DNA of 64,000 nt, taken from Paractinoplanes aksuensis. Lineage in GTDB: Bacteria; Actinomycetota; Actinomycetes; Mycobacteriales; Micromonosporaceae. The notes below the pieces were generated by a model, which did not search any database, was not told the origin of the DNA, and saw only the letters and a list, made by a program, of their open reading frames with translations. Both the position numbers and the translations under genes were made by a program. The stretch is taken from the NCBI RefSeq assembly GCF_024137025.1, contig NZ_JAMYJR010000035.1, forward strand, positions 88,457 to 152,456. The letters run 5' to 3'. This document shows positions 30,450-38,314 of the stretch, piece by piece (positions within the stretch are counted from its first letter, which is position 1; each line of letters starts with the position of its first letter).

Positions 30450-31934
30450 ATGCCCCGACGCCGATTGATCGCGGCGCTGGCCGCCGCGGTCACCGCGATC
30501 GCCGGAGGTGTCGTCGCCACCGCCACGTCCGCCTCGGCCGCCACCGTCGACACCAGCGCCTCGTACGTCCTGGTCAACCGCAACAGCGGCAAGGCGCTGG
30601 ACGTGTACAACCTGGCCACCACCGACGGTGCCCGGATCACCCAGTGGGCACGCAACGACGGCAATCAGCAGCAGTGGCAGTTCGTCGACTCGGGCGGCGG
30701 CTACTACCGCCTCAAGTCCCGGCTCAGCGGCAAGGTGCTCGACGTCGCCGGCGCCTCCACCGCCAACGGCGCCGCGATCAACCAGTGGAGCGACGCCAAC
30801 GGCACCAACCAGCAGTTCCGGCTGGCCGACTCGGACGGTGGCTACGTCCGCCTGATCGCCCGCCACAGCAACAAGGCGGTCGAAGTGCAGGGCGCGGCCA
30901 CGACCGACGGCGCCGACGTCGTGCAGTACGACGACTGGGGCGGCGCGAACCAGCAGTGGCAACTGGCCCAAGTCGGCAGCAACCCGCCGCCGACGACGAC
31001 GCCACCGCCGAGCGGGTCCTGCACCCTTCCCTCGTCGTACCGCTGGTCGTCGACCGGCCCGCTGGCCCAGCCGAAGTCCGGATGGGCGTCCCTCAAGGAC
31101 TTCACCGTCGCGCCGTACCAGGGCAAGCAGCTGGTGTACGCCACCACCCACAGCAGCAGCGCCAGCGGCGGCTGGGGCTCGATGAACTTCGGTCTGGTCG
31201 ACAACCTCAACCAGCTCGGCTCGGCCAGCCAGAACACCATGAGCCAGGGCACCGTCGCGCCGTCGCTGTTCTACTTCGCGCCGAAGAACATCTGGGTCCT
31301 GGCCCACCAGTGGGGCCCGACGTCGTTCTCGTACCGCACGTCGACCAACCCGGCCAACGCCAACGGCTGGTCGTCCCCGCAGCCCCTGTCGACCGCGTCG
31401 ATCACCGGCTCCAGCACCGGCGTGATCGACCAGACGATCATCGGCGACGACCAGAACATGTACCTGTTCTTCGCCGGTGACAACGGCAAGATCTACCGCC
31501 AGATCATGCCGATCGGGAACTTCCCGGGCAGCTTCGGCGCCAATTACACGACGATCATGAGCGACACCTCGGAGAACCTGTTCGAGGGACCGCAGGTCTA
31601 CAAGGTGCAGGGCCAGAACCAGTACCTGATGATCGTCGAGGCCCGGACCAGCTCCTGGGAGCGCTACTTCCGCTCGTTCACGGCGACCAGCCTGAGCGGC
31701 ACCTGGACCCCGAACGCGACGACCTACAACAACCCGTTCGCGGGCAAGGCCAACAGCGGAGCCACCTGGACCAACGACATCAGCCACGGTGAGCTGCTGC
31801 GGACCAGCGCGGATCAGACGAACACGATCGACCCCTGCAACCTGCAGCTGCTCTACCAGGGCCGTTCCCCCAGCTCGGGCGGCGACTACGGCCTGCTCCC
31901 CTACCGGCCGGGGCTGCTGACCCGGCAGCGCTAA
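30450..31934 (+). CDS. Secreted GH62 alpha-L-arabinofuranosidase with N-terminal ricin-type CBM13
   Basis: A 494-aa secreted enzyme removing arabinofuranosyl side chains from arabinoxylan or arabinan. Signal peptide 1-30 (TATSASA before ATVDTS), then a CBM13/RICIN trefoil with three QQW/QQF repeats (about 35-165), a Pro/Thr linker (TTTPPPSG) and a GH62 five-bladed propeller (about 180-494). The expected acidic catalytic residues are present: Asp in LKDFTV, Asp in GVIDQTIIGDD, and Glu in LFEGPQVYKV. ATG with AAGGAG upstream. Divergent from the AbfB-sigma gene and probably its target. The stop overlaps the convergent membrane-protein stop by two bases. Confidence 0.94.
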   Translation: MPRRRLIAALAAAVTAIAGGVVATATSASAATVDTSASYVLVNRNSGKALDVYNLATTDGARITQWARNDGNQQQWQFVDSGGGYYRLKSRLSGKVLDVAGASTANGAAINQWSDANGTNQQFRLADSDGGYVRLIARHSNKAVEVQGAATTDGADVVQYDDWGGANQQWQLAQVGSNPPPTTTPPPSGSCTLPSSYRWSSTGPLAQPKSGWASLKDFTVAPYQGKQLVYATTHSSSASGGWGSMNFGLVDNLNQLGSASQNTMSQGTVAPSLFYFAPKNIWVLAHQWGPTSFSYRTSTNPANANGWSSPQPLSTASITGSSTGVIDQTIIGDDQNMYLFFAGDNGKIYRQIMPIGNFPGSFGANYTTIMSDTSENLFEGPQVYKVQGQNQYLMIVEARTSSWERYFRSFTATSLSGTWTPNATTYNNPFAGKANSGATWTNDISHGELLRTSADQTNTIDPCNLQLLYQGRSPSSGGDYGLLPYRPGLLTRQR

Positions 31935-33010
31935 TTGGGCTGTGCGGCCGGTTCACGGGTGCGGAACTCGTGGATCGGCCGCCAACGGTCGTGCAGGGTG
32001 GTGATCAGCGAGATCATGGTCAGGAAGAACAGGGTGTCCCAGCCGTCGATCTGGTTGTCGAGGATCCAGTTGGCGATCGTGGCGAAGGCGATGTTCAGCA
32101 GCAGCCGGACGCCGAAGGTGGCGGCGATGGTCTTGATGGTCCAGGCCCGGCGCGCGATGGCCAGCGAGACCATGGTGTTGAAGACGACCACGATGGCGAC
32201 ACCGACGAACAGGTTGCTCATCGAGCCCGTGTAATCGGGCAGCATCTCGGCGAAGATGGCGCAGATCAGGCCGAGCAGCAGCACCTTCTCGAGCGTGTTG
32301 CGCGACCACACGGCGTCGTACCGGACCCGCCACGCCTCGCGCTCGTGGGGCTCGTCGATCTGCTCCGGCAGCGGCTCGGGGCGGATCCGCCAGTCCCAGT
32401 CGGCCGGGCGCAGGCGGGGGCGCACCACCCGCTGGAACAGCACGGCCAGGCCGGCCGCCAGGGCGACCAGCAGGCCGATGACCCACTGGTGCGCGGCCAG
32501 TTGGTCGGTGACGTCGAGCTGGGCGACGTGCAGCCACCACTCCTGCGGCAGCTTCACCACCACCCAGATCACGCCGGCCACGCTCAACCACCAACTGACC
32601 AGGAAGGTGAGCGGGGACCAGCGGGAACGAATGGTCTCGTACGCGATGAAGAAGTATTCGAACACGTTCGGGAACACCAGCAGCAGCCAGCGCCACTGCG
32701 TCAGCTCGAACAGCAGCGCGCCGACGAGCCGGTAGAAGAACAGGAACCGCGAGATGCGGAACGCCGATTCGCTGGTCCAGTTGCGCAGCGTCGACAGATA
32801 CGCGATCGCCAGGTAATAGACATCCATGGCTTTGTCGTACGACTGATAGCCCGGTGGGTCGTACCCGAAGGACTGAAATATCGTCTGATCGACCCCGTCC
32901 AGCACCAAGCAGGCGATCACCGCCGGTAGCGGGAAATACGGAATCGCCAGCGGCAGCAGGAACCGGGCCGCCACGACCGCGACAAAGACAACAGCAGCTC
33001 CGGTGCTCAC
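31931..33010 (-). CDS. Polytopic membrane protein of unknown function
   Basis: A 359-aa integral membrane protein with eight or more hydrophobic helices, aromatic-rich loops (QSFGYDPPGYQSYDKAMDVY) and a central cytoplasmic segment (EPLPEQIDEPHEREAWRVRY). No catalytic motif or family recognised. GTG start with GAGGAACC just upstream. Its 3' end meets the GH62 3' end. The 239 bp upstream contain no gene that I can support. Confidence 0.8.
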   Translation of the reverse strand: MSTGAAVVFVAVVAARFLLPLAIPYFPLPAVIACLVLDGVDQTIFQSFGYDPPGYQSYDKAMDVYYLAIAYLSTLRNWTSESAFRISRFLFFYRLVGALLFELTQWRWLLLVFPNVFEYFFIAYETIRSRWSPLTFLVSWWLSVAGVIWVVVKLPQEWWLHVAQLDVTDQLAAHQWVIGLLVALAAGLAVLFQRVVRPRLRPADWDWRIRPEPLPEQIDEPHEREAWRVRYDAVWSRNTLEKVLLLGLICAIFAEMLPDYTGSMSNLFVGVAIVVVFNTMVSLAIARRAWTIKTIAATFGVRLLLNIAFATIANWILDNQIDGWDTLFFLTMISLITTLHDRWRPIHEFRTREPAAQPN

Positions 33011-33249
33011 GGTTCCTCATCATCCGCTGCCGGGAGACCCGCCGTCGAGAACCGAAACGGGCGCGTCCCCGATTCCTGGGCAATCAGATTGTGATCTACT
33101 TTGGACCCCTCGGGCCCTCTCCCGACTGGTGCCGGGAAACACGCGACGCTAGGGTTTGCAGCGCTTGATCAACGGCGGGCCGGCGCGGACATTCCGCCGG
33201 CTTGGGGGCGCCGTGCGCCATCCTTCCTTTCACCGGATTGGATCGACTC

Positions 33250-35577
33250 TTGACGTCCACATCGGCTGGTCCGGCGGCGGAACGCCAACCGCGGCAGCAG
33301 TCCATCGCCCGGCGGGTCGTCCGGCTCGTGCTGGTGCCCAGTGTGGTGGCCCTGCTCATCTGGTTCGCGGCCTCGGGCTACCTGGTCTTCCAGGGCTTCT
33401 ACAACCGGGCGGTGGCCAACTCGGTCCGGCAGGTCTCCATCCCGGCCGTGCTCGCGCTCTCGTCGCTGCAGCAGGAGCGCCGCCTCAGCGTGGCCTACCT
33501 GGCCCGCCCCGGGAACGGCCTGACCGGCCTGCTCGACCGGCGCCGCCAGAGCGACCAGCAGGTCGACACGCTGCGCCAGGCCGCCGACGGCGCGCTCGGG
33601 CAGGCCCCCGAGTCCATCAAGGAACGCTGGGCCGAGCTGACCGGCTACCTCGACCGGCTGGCCACGACCCGCAGCGCGATCGACGCCCGCACGATGACCG
33701 GCCCGGAGGCGTACACCTTCTACAACGGCCTGCTCGACGCGGCCACCGACCTGTTCGACAACCAGGCCCGGGTCGTGCCCGACGTGACCGCCACCCAGGG
33801 CGGCATCATCGCCACCGAGGTCTTCCGGGCCGGCGACCTGATGTCCCGGGCCGGTTCACTGATCGACGGCGCGCTCGCCTCGGGCCCGCTGACCCGGGCC
33901 GACTATCTGGAGTTCGTCCGGCTGGTCGGCGCGTACCACTTCGCGCTGACCAGCTCCGCGCCGCACTTCGAACCGGCCGTCCGGACCCGGTTCGCCGAGA
34001 TCGAGGCCGGCGACGACTGGAAGCAGCTGACCCGGCTCGAGGGCAGCATCACCGCCGGCGGTCCGTGGGCCAAACGGGTGCCGCCCGGCCTCGGCATCGG
34101 CGTCGACCGGTGGTCGCAGCTCACCACCGCGGTCTCCGGCGACCTGATCGACCTGACCGTCCAGCAGGCCGACCAGGTCTCGGCCCGGACCCTGCGCACC
34201 GGCAACACCCAGCTGCTCACGGCCACCTTCGGCTCGCTGCTGGCGCTCGCCATCGCCCTGGCGGCGATCCTGTGGGCCGTCCGGCAGTCGCGGGTGCTGG
34301 TCGACCGGGCCCTGTCGGTGCGGCTGGCCAAGCTCGGCACCGACGCCGACACCCTGGTCGACCAGCGCCTGCCCGCCGTCATGGAACGGCTGCGGCGCCG
34401 GGAACAGGTCGACCTGGTCACCGAGTTCGCCGCGCCGGACTACGGCGGCGACGAGATCGGCCAGGTGGCCCGGGTCATCAACCGGTCGCTGCAGGCAGCC
34501 GCGGGCGCGGCGGTCGACGAGGCGAAGGCCCGGACAGCCGGCACGGCGATGCTGATGGGTGTGGCCCGTCGACCGCAGCGCCCGCTGCAGCGCGGCCTGA
34601 AGGTGGTCGAGGATCTGCAAGCTCAGGTCGGCGACGAGAAGCTGCTGACCGACCTGTTCGACATCCATCACCAGCTGAACCAGACCCGCCGGTTCCTGGA
34701 GAACCTGGTGATCCTGGCCGGTGGGCAGATCGGCCGCCGGTTCCAGAACCCGGTGGCGCTGCGCCGGGTGCTGCTGGCCTCGTTCTCCGAGGCCCGCAAC
34801 TACCAGCGGATCACGCTGCGCCGGGCCGACGACGTGGCGCTGGCCGGGCACGCGGTGGCCGAGGTCATCCACCTGCTGGCCGAGCTGCTGGACAACGCCC
34901 TGGCCTTCTCGCGGCCGGACACCACGGTCTGGGTCACGTCGAGCCGGGTCCAGCACGGGGTGGCGGTCGAGATCGAGGACGCCGGGGTCGGCATGTCGGC
35001 CGAGGCCGTGGAGCGGGCCAACACGCTGCTCGCCACCGCGCCGACGCCGGACGTGACCGAACTGCGGGACGGGGCCCAGATCGGCCTGCACGTGGTGGCC
35101 GAGCTGGCCAAGCGCGAGGGCGTGCAGATCAGTCTGCGCCGGTCGGCGTACGGAGGCCTGCTGGCCATCGTGCTGCTGCCGGAGCGCATCCTGGTCGGCG
35201 GGGACAACGACGGCGCCGGCGACACGGCCGCGGCGCCGGTGGTGGCGGCCGCCCCGCCCGCCGAACCCGCCCGCCCGGCCCCGGCCGAACCGGTGCGGCA
35301 GACCAGCCGGGCCGCCGTGGGCGTGCTGGAACCTAAGGCCGAGCCACCTTCCTCCGCCGGGAAACCACCGCTACCTCATCGCCGGCCGCAGCAGCATCTC
35401 GCGCCGGGACTGCTGGAGGCCGAGGACGACGACGAGGACACCGCGGCCACCCCGGTCCGCTCGCCCGAGGATGCGCGGCGGCGCTTCTCCCGCTACCAGC
35501 GGGGCTGGGCCGAGGGCGCGGCGGCCGACCGCACCGACGAGAACAACACCGACGCTGAGCAAGGCGGGAACCCGTGA
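33250..35577 (+). CDS. cvnA: Conservon CvnA: nitrate-sensing-domain sensor kinase-like protein
   Basis: About 775 aa: transmembrane helix (about 25-50), extracellular nitrate/nitrite-sensing-type helical domain (LQQERRLSVAYLARPG), second transmembrane helix (LLALAIALAAILWAV), linker, and HATPase (AELLDNALAFSRPD, EDAGVGMS). The acceptor-His helix is atypical, as in other CvnA proteins. The last about 130 residues are low-complexity, Pro/Ala/Glu-rich. It is the membrane receptor of a conservon, a four-gene actinobacterial module resembling a eukaryotic-type G-protein receptor complex. Start uncertain: TTG at 33250 or TTG at 33202. The stop overlaps cvnB (GTGA). Confidence 0.9.
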   Translation: MTSTSAGPAAERQPRQQSIARRVVRLVLVPSVVALLIWFAASGYLVFQGFYNRAVANSVRQVSIPAVLALSSLQQERRLSVAYLARPGNGLTGLLDRRRQSDQQVDTLRQAADGALGQAPESIKERWAELTGYLDRLATTRSAIDARTMTGPEAYTFYNGLLDAATDLFDNQARVVPDVTATQGGIIATEVFRAGDLMSRAGSLIDGALASGPLTRADYLEFVRLVGAYHFALTSSAPHFEPAVRTRFAEIEAGDDWKQLTRLEGSITAGGPWAKRVPPGLGIGVDRWSQLTTAVSGDLIDLTVQQADQVSARTLRTGNTQLLTATFGSLLALAIALAAILWAVRQSRVLVDRALSVRLAKLGTDADTLVDQRLPAVMERLRRREQVDLVTEFAAPDYGGDEIGQVARVINRSLQAAAGAAVDEAKARTAGTAMLMGVARRPQRPLQRGLKVVEDLQAQVGDEKLLTDLFDIHHQLNQTRRFLENLVILAGGQIGRRFQNPVALRRVLLASFSEARNYQRITLRRADDVALAGHAVAEVIHLLAELLDNALAFSRPDTTVWVTSSRVQHGVAVEIEDAGVGMSAEAVERANTLLATAPTPDVTELRDGAQIGLHVVAELAKREGVQISLRRSAYGGLLAIVLLPERILVGGDNDGAGDTAAAPVVAAAPPAEPARPAPAEPVRQTSRAAVGVLEPKAEPPSSAGKPPLPHRRPQQHLAPGLLEAEDDDEDTAATPVRSPEDARRRFSRYQRGWAEGAAADRTDENNTDAEQGGNP

Positions 35578-35984
35578 CCGATCCGACCACCCCGACCGAC
35601 CTGCCCTGGATGCTGGACGACCTCGTCGAGGTCCCGCACGTCGTCTCCGTGGTGGTGCTCTCCACCGACGGGCTGATCATCCAGAAGTCGTCGCTCATCG
35701 CCCAGGACCTGGCCGAGATCCTGGCCGCGGGCGCGTCCTCGATGTACAGCGTGGCCGCCGGCACCGGGCGGCGGTTCAAGAGCGGCCCGGTGCACCAGGT
35801 CATCATCGAGTACGGCGAGCACACCCTGTTCATCGCGGCCGCCGGGCAGAACGCGCGCCTGGCCGTGCTGTGCGAGCAGGAGGTCGACATGGGCCTGGTC
35901 GCCTACGAGGTGAGCCGGCTCGTGACCCGCATCGGTGACTATCTGGGCACCGGAGCGAGGTCCGGGGCGCCGGTCGACTCGTGA
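35574..35984 (+). CDS. cvnB: Conservon CvnB: roadblock/LC7 protein
   Basis: A 136-aa roadblock/LC7 (longin-like) protein: WMLDDLVEVPHVVSVVVLS, DGLIIQKSS and HTLFIAAAG. This family regulates small GTPases, as MglB does for MglA. The GTG start overlaps the cvnA stop by four bases and its own stop overlaps the cvnC start (GTGA), so the operon is translationally coupled. Expected partner: the GTPase CvnD. Confidence 0.93.
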   Translation: MTDPTTPTDLPWMLDDLVEVPHVVSVVVLSTDGLIIQKSSLIAQDLAEILAAGASSMYSVAAGTGRRFKSGPVHQVIIEYGEHTLFIAAAGQNARLAVLCEQEVDMGLVAYEVSRLVTRIGDYLGTGARSGAPVDS

Positions 35985-36346
35985 GTTTCGAGACCTGGGA
36001 CGGCGACGACGAGTCCGCCGCGGGCCGCTTCGTGCCGCTGTACGTGCTCGTCAACGGCCGCACCGCGCCCCGCGACTCCACGCTCGACCTGGCCACCCAG
36101 GTGGTGGCGCTGTCGGTCGACACCCGCCGACTCGAACCGGAGTACCTGGAGATCGTGCGGCAGTGCGCGGGGTGGATCTCGGTGGCCGAGATCGGCGCGT
36201 ACCTCAAGCTTCCGCTCGCGATCGCCAAGGTGATGGTCGACGTGCTGGTGGAACAGGGCTATCTCGCGGTCGGCACCCCGGCCCAACAGAGGATCTTCGA
36301 CAAGAGCCTGCTCGACCAGGTGATCGCCGGCCTGGAACGGCTGTAG
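35981..36346 (+). CDS. cvnC: Conservon CvnC: DUF742 protein
   Basis: A 121-aa DUF742 protein: RFVPLYVLVNGRTAP near the N-terminus, then a winged-helix-like part (EIGAYLKLPLAIAKVMVDVL, EQGYLAV). Standard third gene of conservons. Starts within the cvnB stop (GTGA). Confidence 0.93.
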   Translation: MSFETWDGDDESAAGRFVPLYVLVNGRTAPRDSTLDLATQVVALSVDTRRLEPEYLEIVRQCAGWISVAEIGAYLKLPLAIAKVMVDVLVEQGYLAVGTPAQQRIFDKSLLDQVIAGLERL

Positions 36347-36363
36347 GACGGAAGGGACGCAAG

Positions 36364-36918
36364 GTGGACCGGACATCGGTCAAGATCGTCGTGGCCGGCG
36401 GCTTCGGCACCGGCAAGACGACGCTGGTGGCCTCGGTGAGCGAGATCCCGCCGCTGACCACGGAGGAGATCCTGACCGAGGCCAGCCTCGGCGTGGACGA
36501 CACCACCGGGGTCGAGAGCAAGACGACGACCACGGTGGCGCTGGACTTCGGGCGCATCACGATCAGCCCCGACGTGGTGCTGTACCTGTTCGGCACGCCC
36601 GGGCAGGACCGCTTCTGGTTCATGTGGGACGAGCTGGCCCAGGGCGCGGTCGGGGCGATCGTGCTGGTCGACACCCGGCGCCTCGACTCCAGCTTCCCCG
36701 CCGTCGACTACTTCGAGCGGCGGGGCATCCCGTTCGTCACCGCGGTCAACCGGTTCTTCGGCGAGTGCGACTACACCGAGGACGAGATCCGCGGGGCGCT
36801 CGAGCTCGACCCGAAGGTGCCGCTGGTGTGGTGCGACGCCCGGGACAAGGAGTCGAGCAAGCTGGCGCTGATCACGCTGGTCCGGCAGGCGATGGCCCGC
36901 CTGAAGGTCAAGGCGTGA
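36364..36918 (+). CDS. cvnD: Conservon CvnD: small GTP-binding protein
   Basis: A 184-aa MglA/Ras-like GTPase: P-loop GGFGTGKTTL, switch region TTTVALDFG, G3-like FGTPGQDRFWFMWDEL, G4 TAVNRF (NKxD replaced by N-R-F, common in this family) and G5 WCDARDK. GTG at 36364 with GGAAGGGACG upstream. No cvnE cytochrome P450 follows; the next gene, tryptophanase, is convergent and overlaps by 11 bp. Confidence 0.92.
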   Translation: MDRTSVKIVVAGGFGTGKTTLVASVSEIPPLTTEEILTEASLGVDDTTGVESKTTTTVALDFGRITISPDVVLYLFGTPGQDRFWFMWDELAQGAVGAIVLVDTRRLDSSFPAVDYFERRGIPFVTAVNRFFGECDYTEDEIRGALELDPKVPLVWCDARDKESSKLALITLVRQAMARLKVKA

Positions 36919-38281
36919 TCGGGGCCAGCCGCACCTTGAAGTGACGAAGGATCGGCGGGGTCGAGACGATGCGGTAGCCGGTGATCCGCTCCGGGTCCTT
37001 GGCTATGCCGGCCAGCGTCTCGGCCACGTACTCGAAATGCTCCTGGCTGTAGACGCGACGCGGAATGGCCAGCCGGACCAGTTCGAAGGGGGCCGCGGTG
37101 ACCAGCCGGTGCTGCTCGTCCATGGTGCCCAGATAAAGCGAGCCCAGCTCGGCGCAGCGGATGCCACCGTCGAGGTAGAGCTGACAGCCCAGCGAATGGC
37201 CGGGGAACTCAGCCGCGGACAGATGCGGCAGCAGGCGGCCCGCGTTCAGATAGAGCGCGTGCATGCCGGCCGGCTGCACGATGTCGACCCCGGCCTCGTT
37301 GATCATTCGAGCCAGGTGCGCGGTAGCTGCGGCGCGAGCCCCGAGGTACGCCGGATCGACCACCTCGCGCAGGCCGACCGCCAGCCGTTCCAGGTCGTGA
37401 CCGGCCAGTCCCCCGTACGTCGAGAAGCCCTCGGTCGCGATCAGCAGGGCCTCGCAGCGCGCGTGCAGACTGTCGTCGCGCAGCCCGATGCACCCGCCGA
37501 TGCTCGACAGACCGTCCTTCTTGAGGCTGATCACGCACCCGTCGGCCAGGTCGAACGCCTGCCGGGCGATCGCGCGCGGCGTCCAGCCGGCGTAGCCGGG
37601 CTCGCGTTCACGCACGTACCAGGCGTTCTCGGCGAACCGGGCGGCATCGAGGAAGAACGGAACGCCGTGCTGACGGCAGAGCTGGTGGACGGCAGCCAGG
37701 TTGGCCATCGACACGGGCTGCGCGCCGAGCCCGTTGTTGGTGATCGTCATCAGCACCAGGCCGACTCTGTCGCCCTCCGGCCCGGCCAGCAGGGCGGCCA
37801 GGGCGGCGACGTCGATGTTGCCCTTGAACGGCTCGTGGCTGTCCAGGTCGAACGCCTCGGGGCAGGGCAGGTCGCGGGCCTCGGCCCCGGCCAGCTCGAC
37901 GTTGGCGTGCGTGGTGTCGAAGTGGGTGTTGCTGACGCAGATCCGGCCCGGCTTCAGCATGGTCGAGAACAGGATGCGCTCGCCGGCCCGCCCCTGATGC
38001 ACCGGCAGCACGTGCGGATAGCCGGTCAGGTCGGCCACCTCGTCGAGGAACCGGAACCAGGAACGGGCGCCGGCGTACGACTCGTCGCCCACTGCGGCCG
38101 CCGCCTCCTGCGCGGCCGAGGTCGCGCCGGTGCCGGAATCGGAGAGCAGGTCGATGGTGATCTGGTCGGCCCGCAGGTTGAACGGGTTGTAGCCCGCGTC
38201 ATCGAGCGCGGCGGCCCGCTCCGACGGGCTGAGGAACGGGATGGGCTCAACCACCTTGATCCGGTACGGGGGCAGCGGCAC
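36908..38281 (-). CDS. tnaA: Tryptophanase / beta-eliminating lyase
   Basis: A 457-aa PLP enzyme of the tryptophanase/tyrosine phenol-lyase family, full length: PVHQGRAGE, NTHFDTT, NNGLGAQPVS, FFLDAARFAENAW and the PLP-lysine segment SLKKDGLSSIGG. It releases indole, pyruvate and ammonia from tryptophan, or a prenylated indole from prenyl-tryptophan. GTG start with GAGGAG upstream, 33 bp behind the DMATS-type gene, so both are one operon. The same pairing is known from the Streptomyces 6-dimethylallylindole-3-carbaldehyde pathway (IptA with a tryptophanase). A tyrosine phenol-lyase activity is not excluded. Confidence 0.9.
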   Translation of the reverse strand: MPLPPYRIKVVEPIPFLSPSERAAALDDAGYNPFNLRADQITIDLLSDSGTGATSAAQEAAAAVGDESYAGARSWFRFLDEVADLTGYPHVLPVHQGRAGERILFSTMLKPGRICVSNTHFDTTHANVELAGAEARDLPCPEAFDLDSHEPFKGNIDVAALAALLAGPEGDRVGLVLMTITNNGLGAQPVSMANLAAVHQLCRQHGVPFFLDAARFAENAWYVREREPGYAGWTPRAIARQAFDLADGCVISLKKDGLSSIGGCIGLRDDSLHARCEALLIATEGFSTYGGLAGHDLERLAVGLREVVDPAYLGARAAATAHLARMINEAGVDIVQPAGMHALYLNAGRLLPHLSAAEFPGHSLGCQLYLDGGIRCAELGSLYLGTMDEQHRLVTAAPFELVRLAIPRRVYSQEHFEYVAETLAGIAKDPERITGYRIVSTPPILRHFKVRLAPITP

Positions 38282-38314
38282 GGTGACTCCTCACAGGTCA
38301 GGCGGCTCGTCGTT

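Noticed and set aside
34800..35225. Minus-strand open frames inside cvnA
   Set aside because: Shadow frames; the plus strand carries the ATPase motifs of CvnA in a continuous frame.
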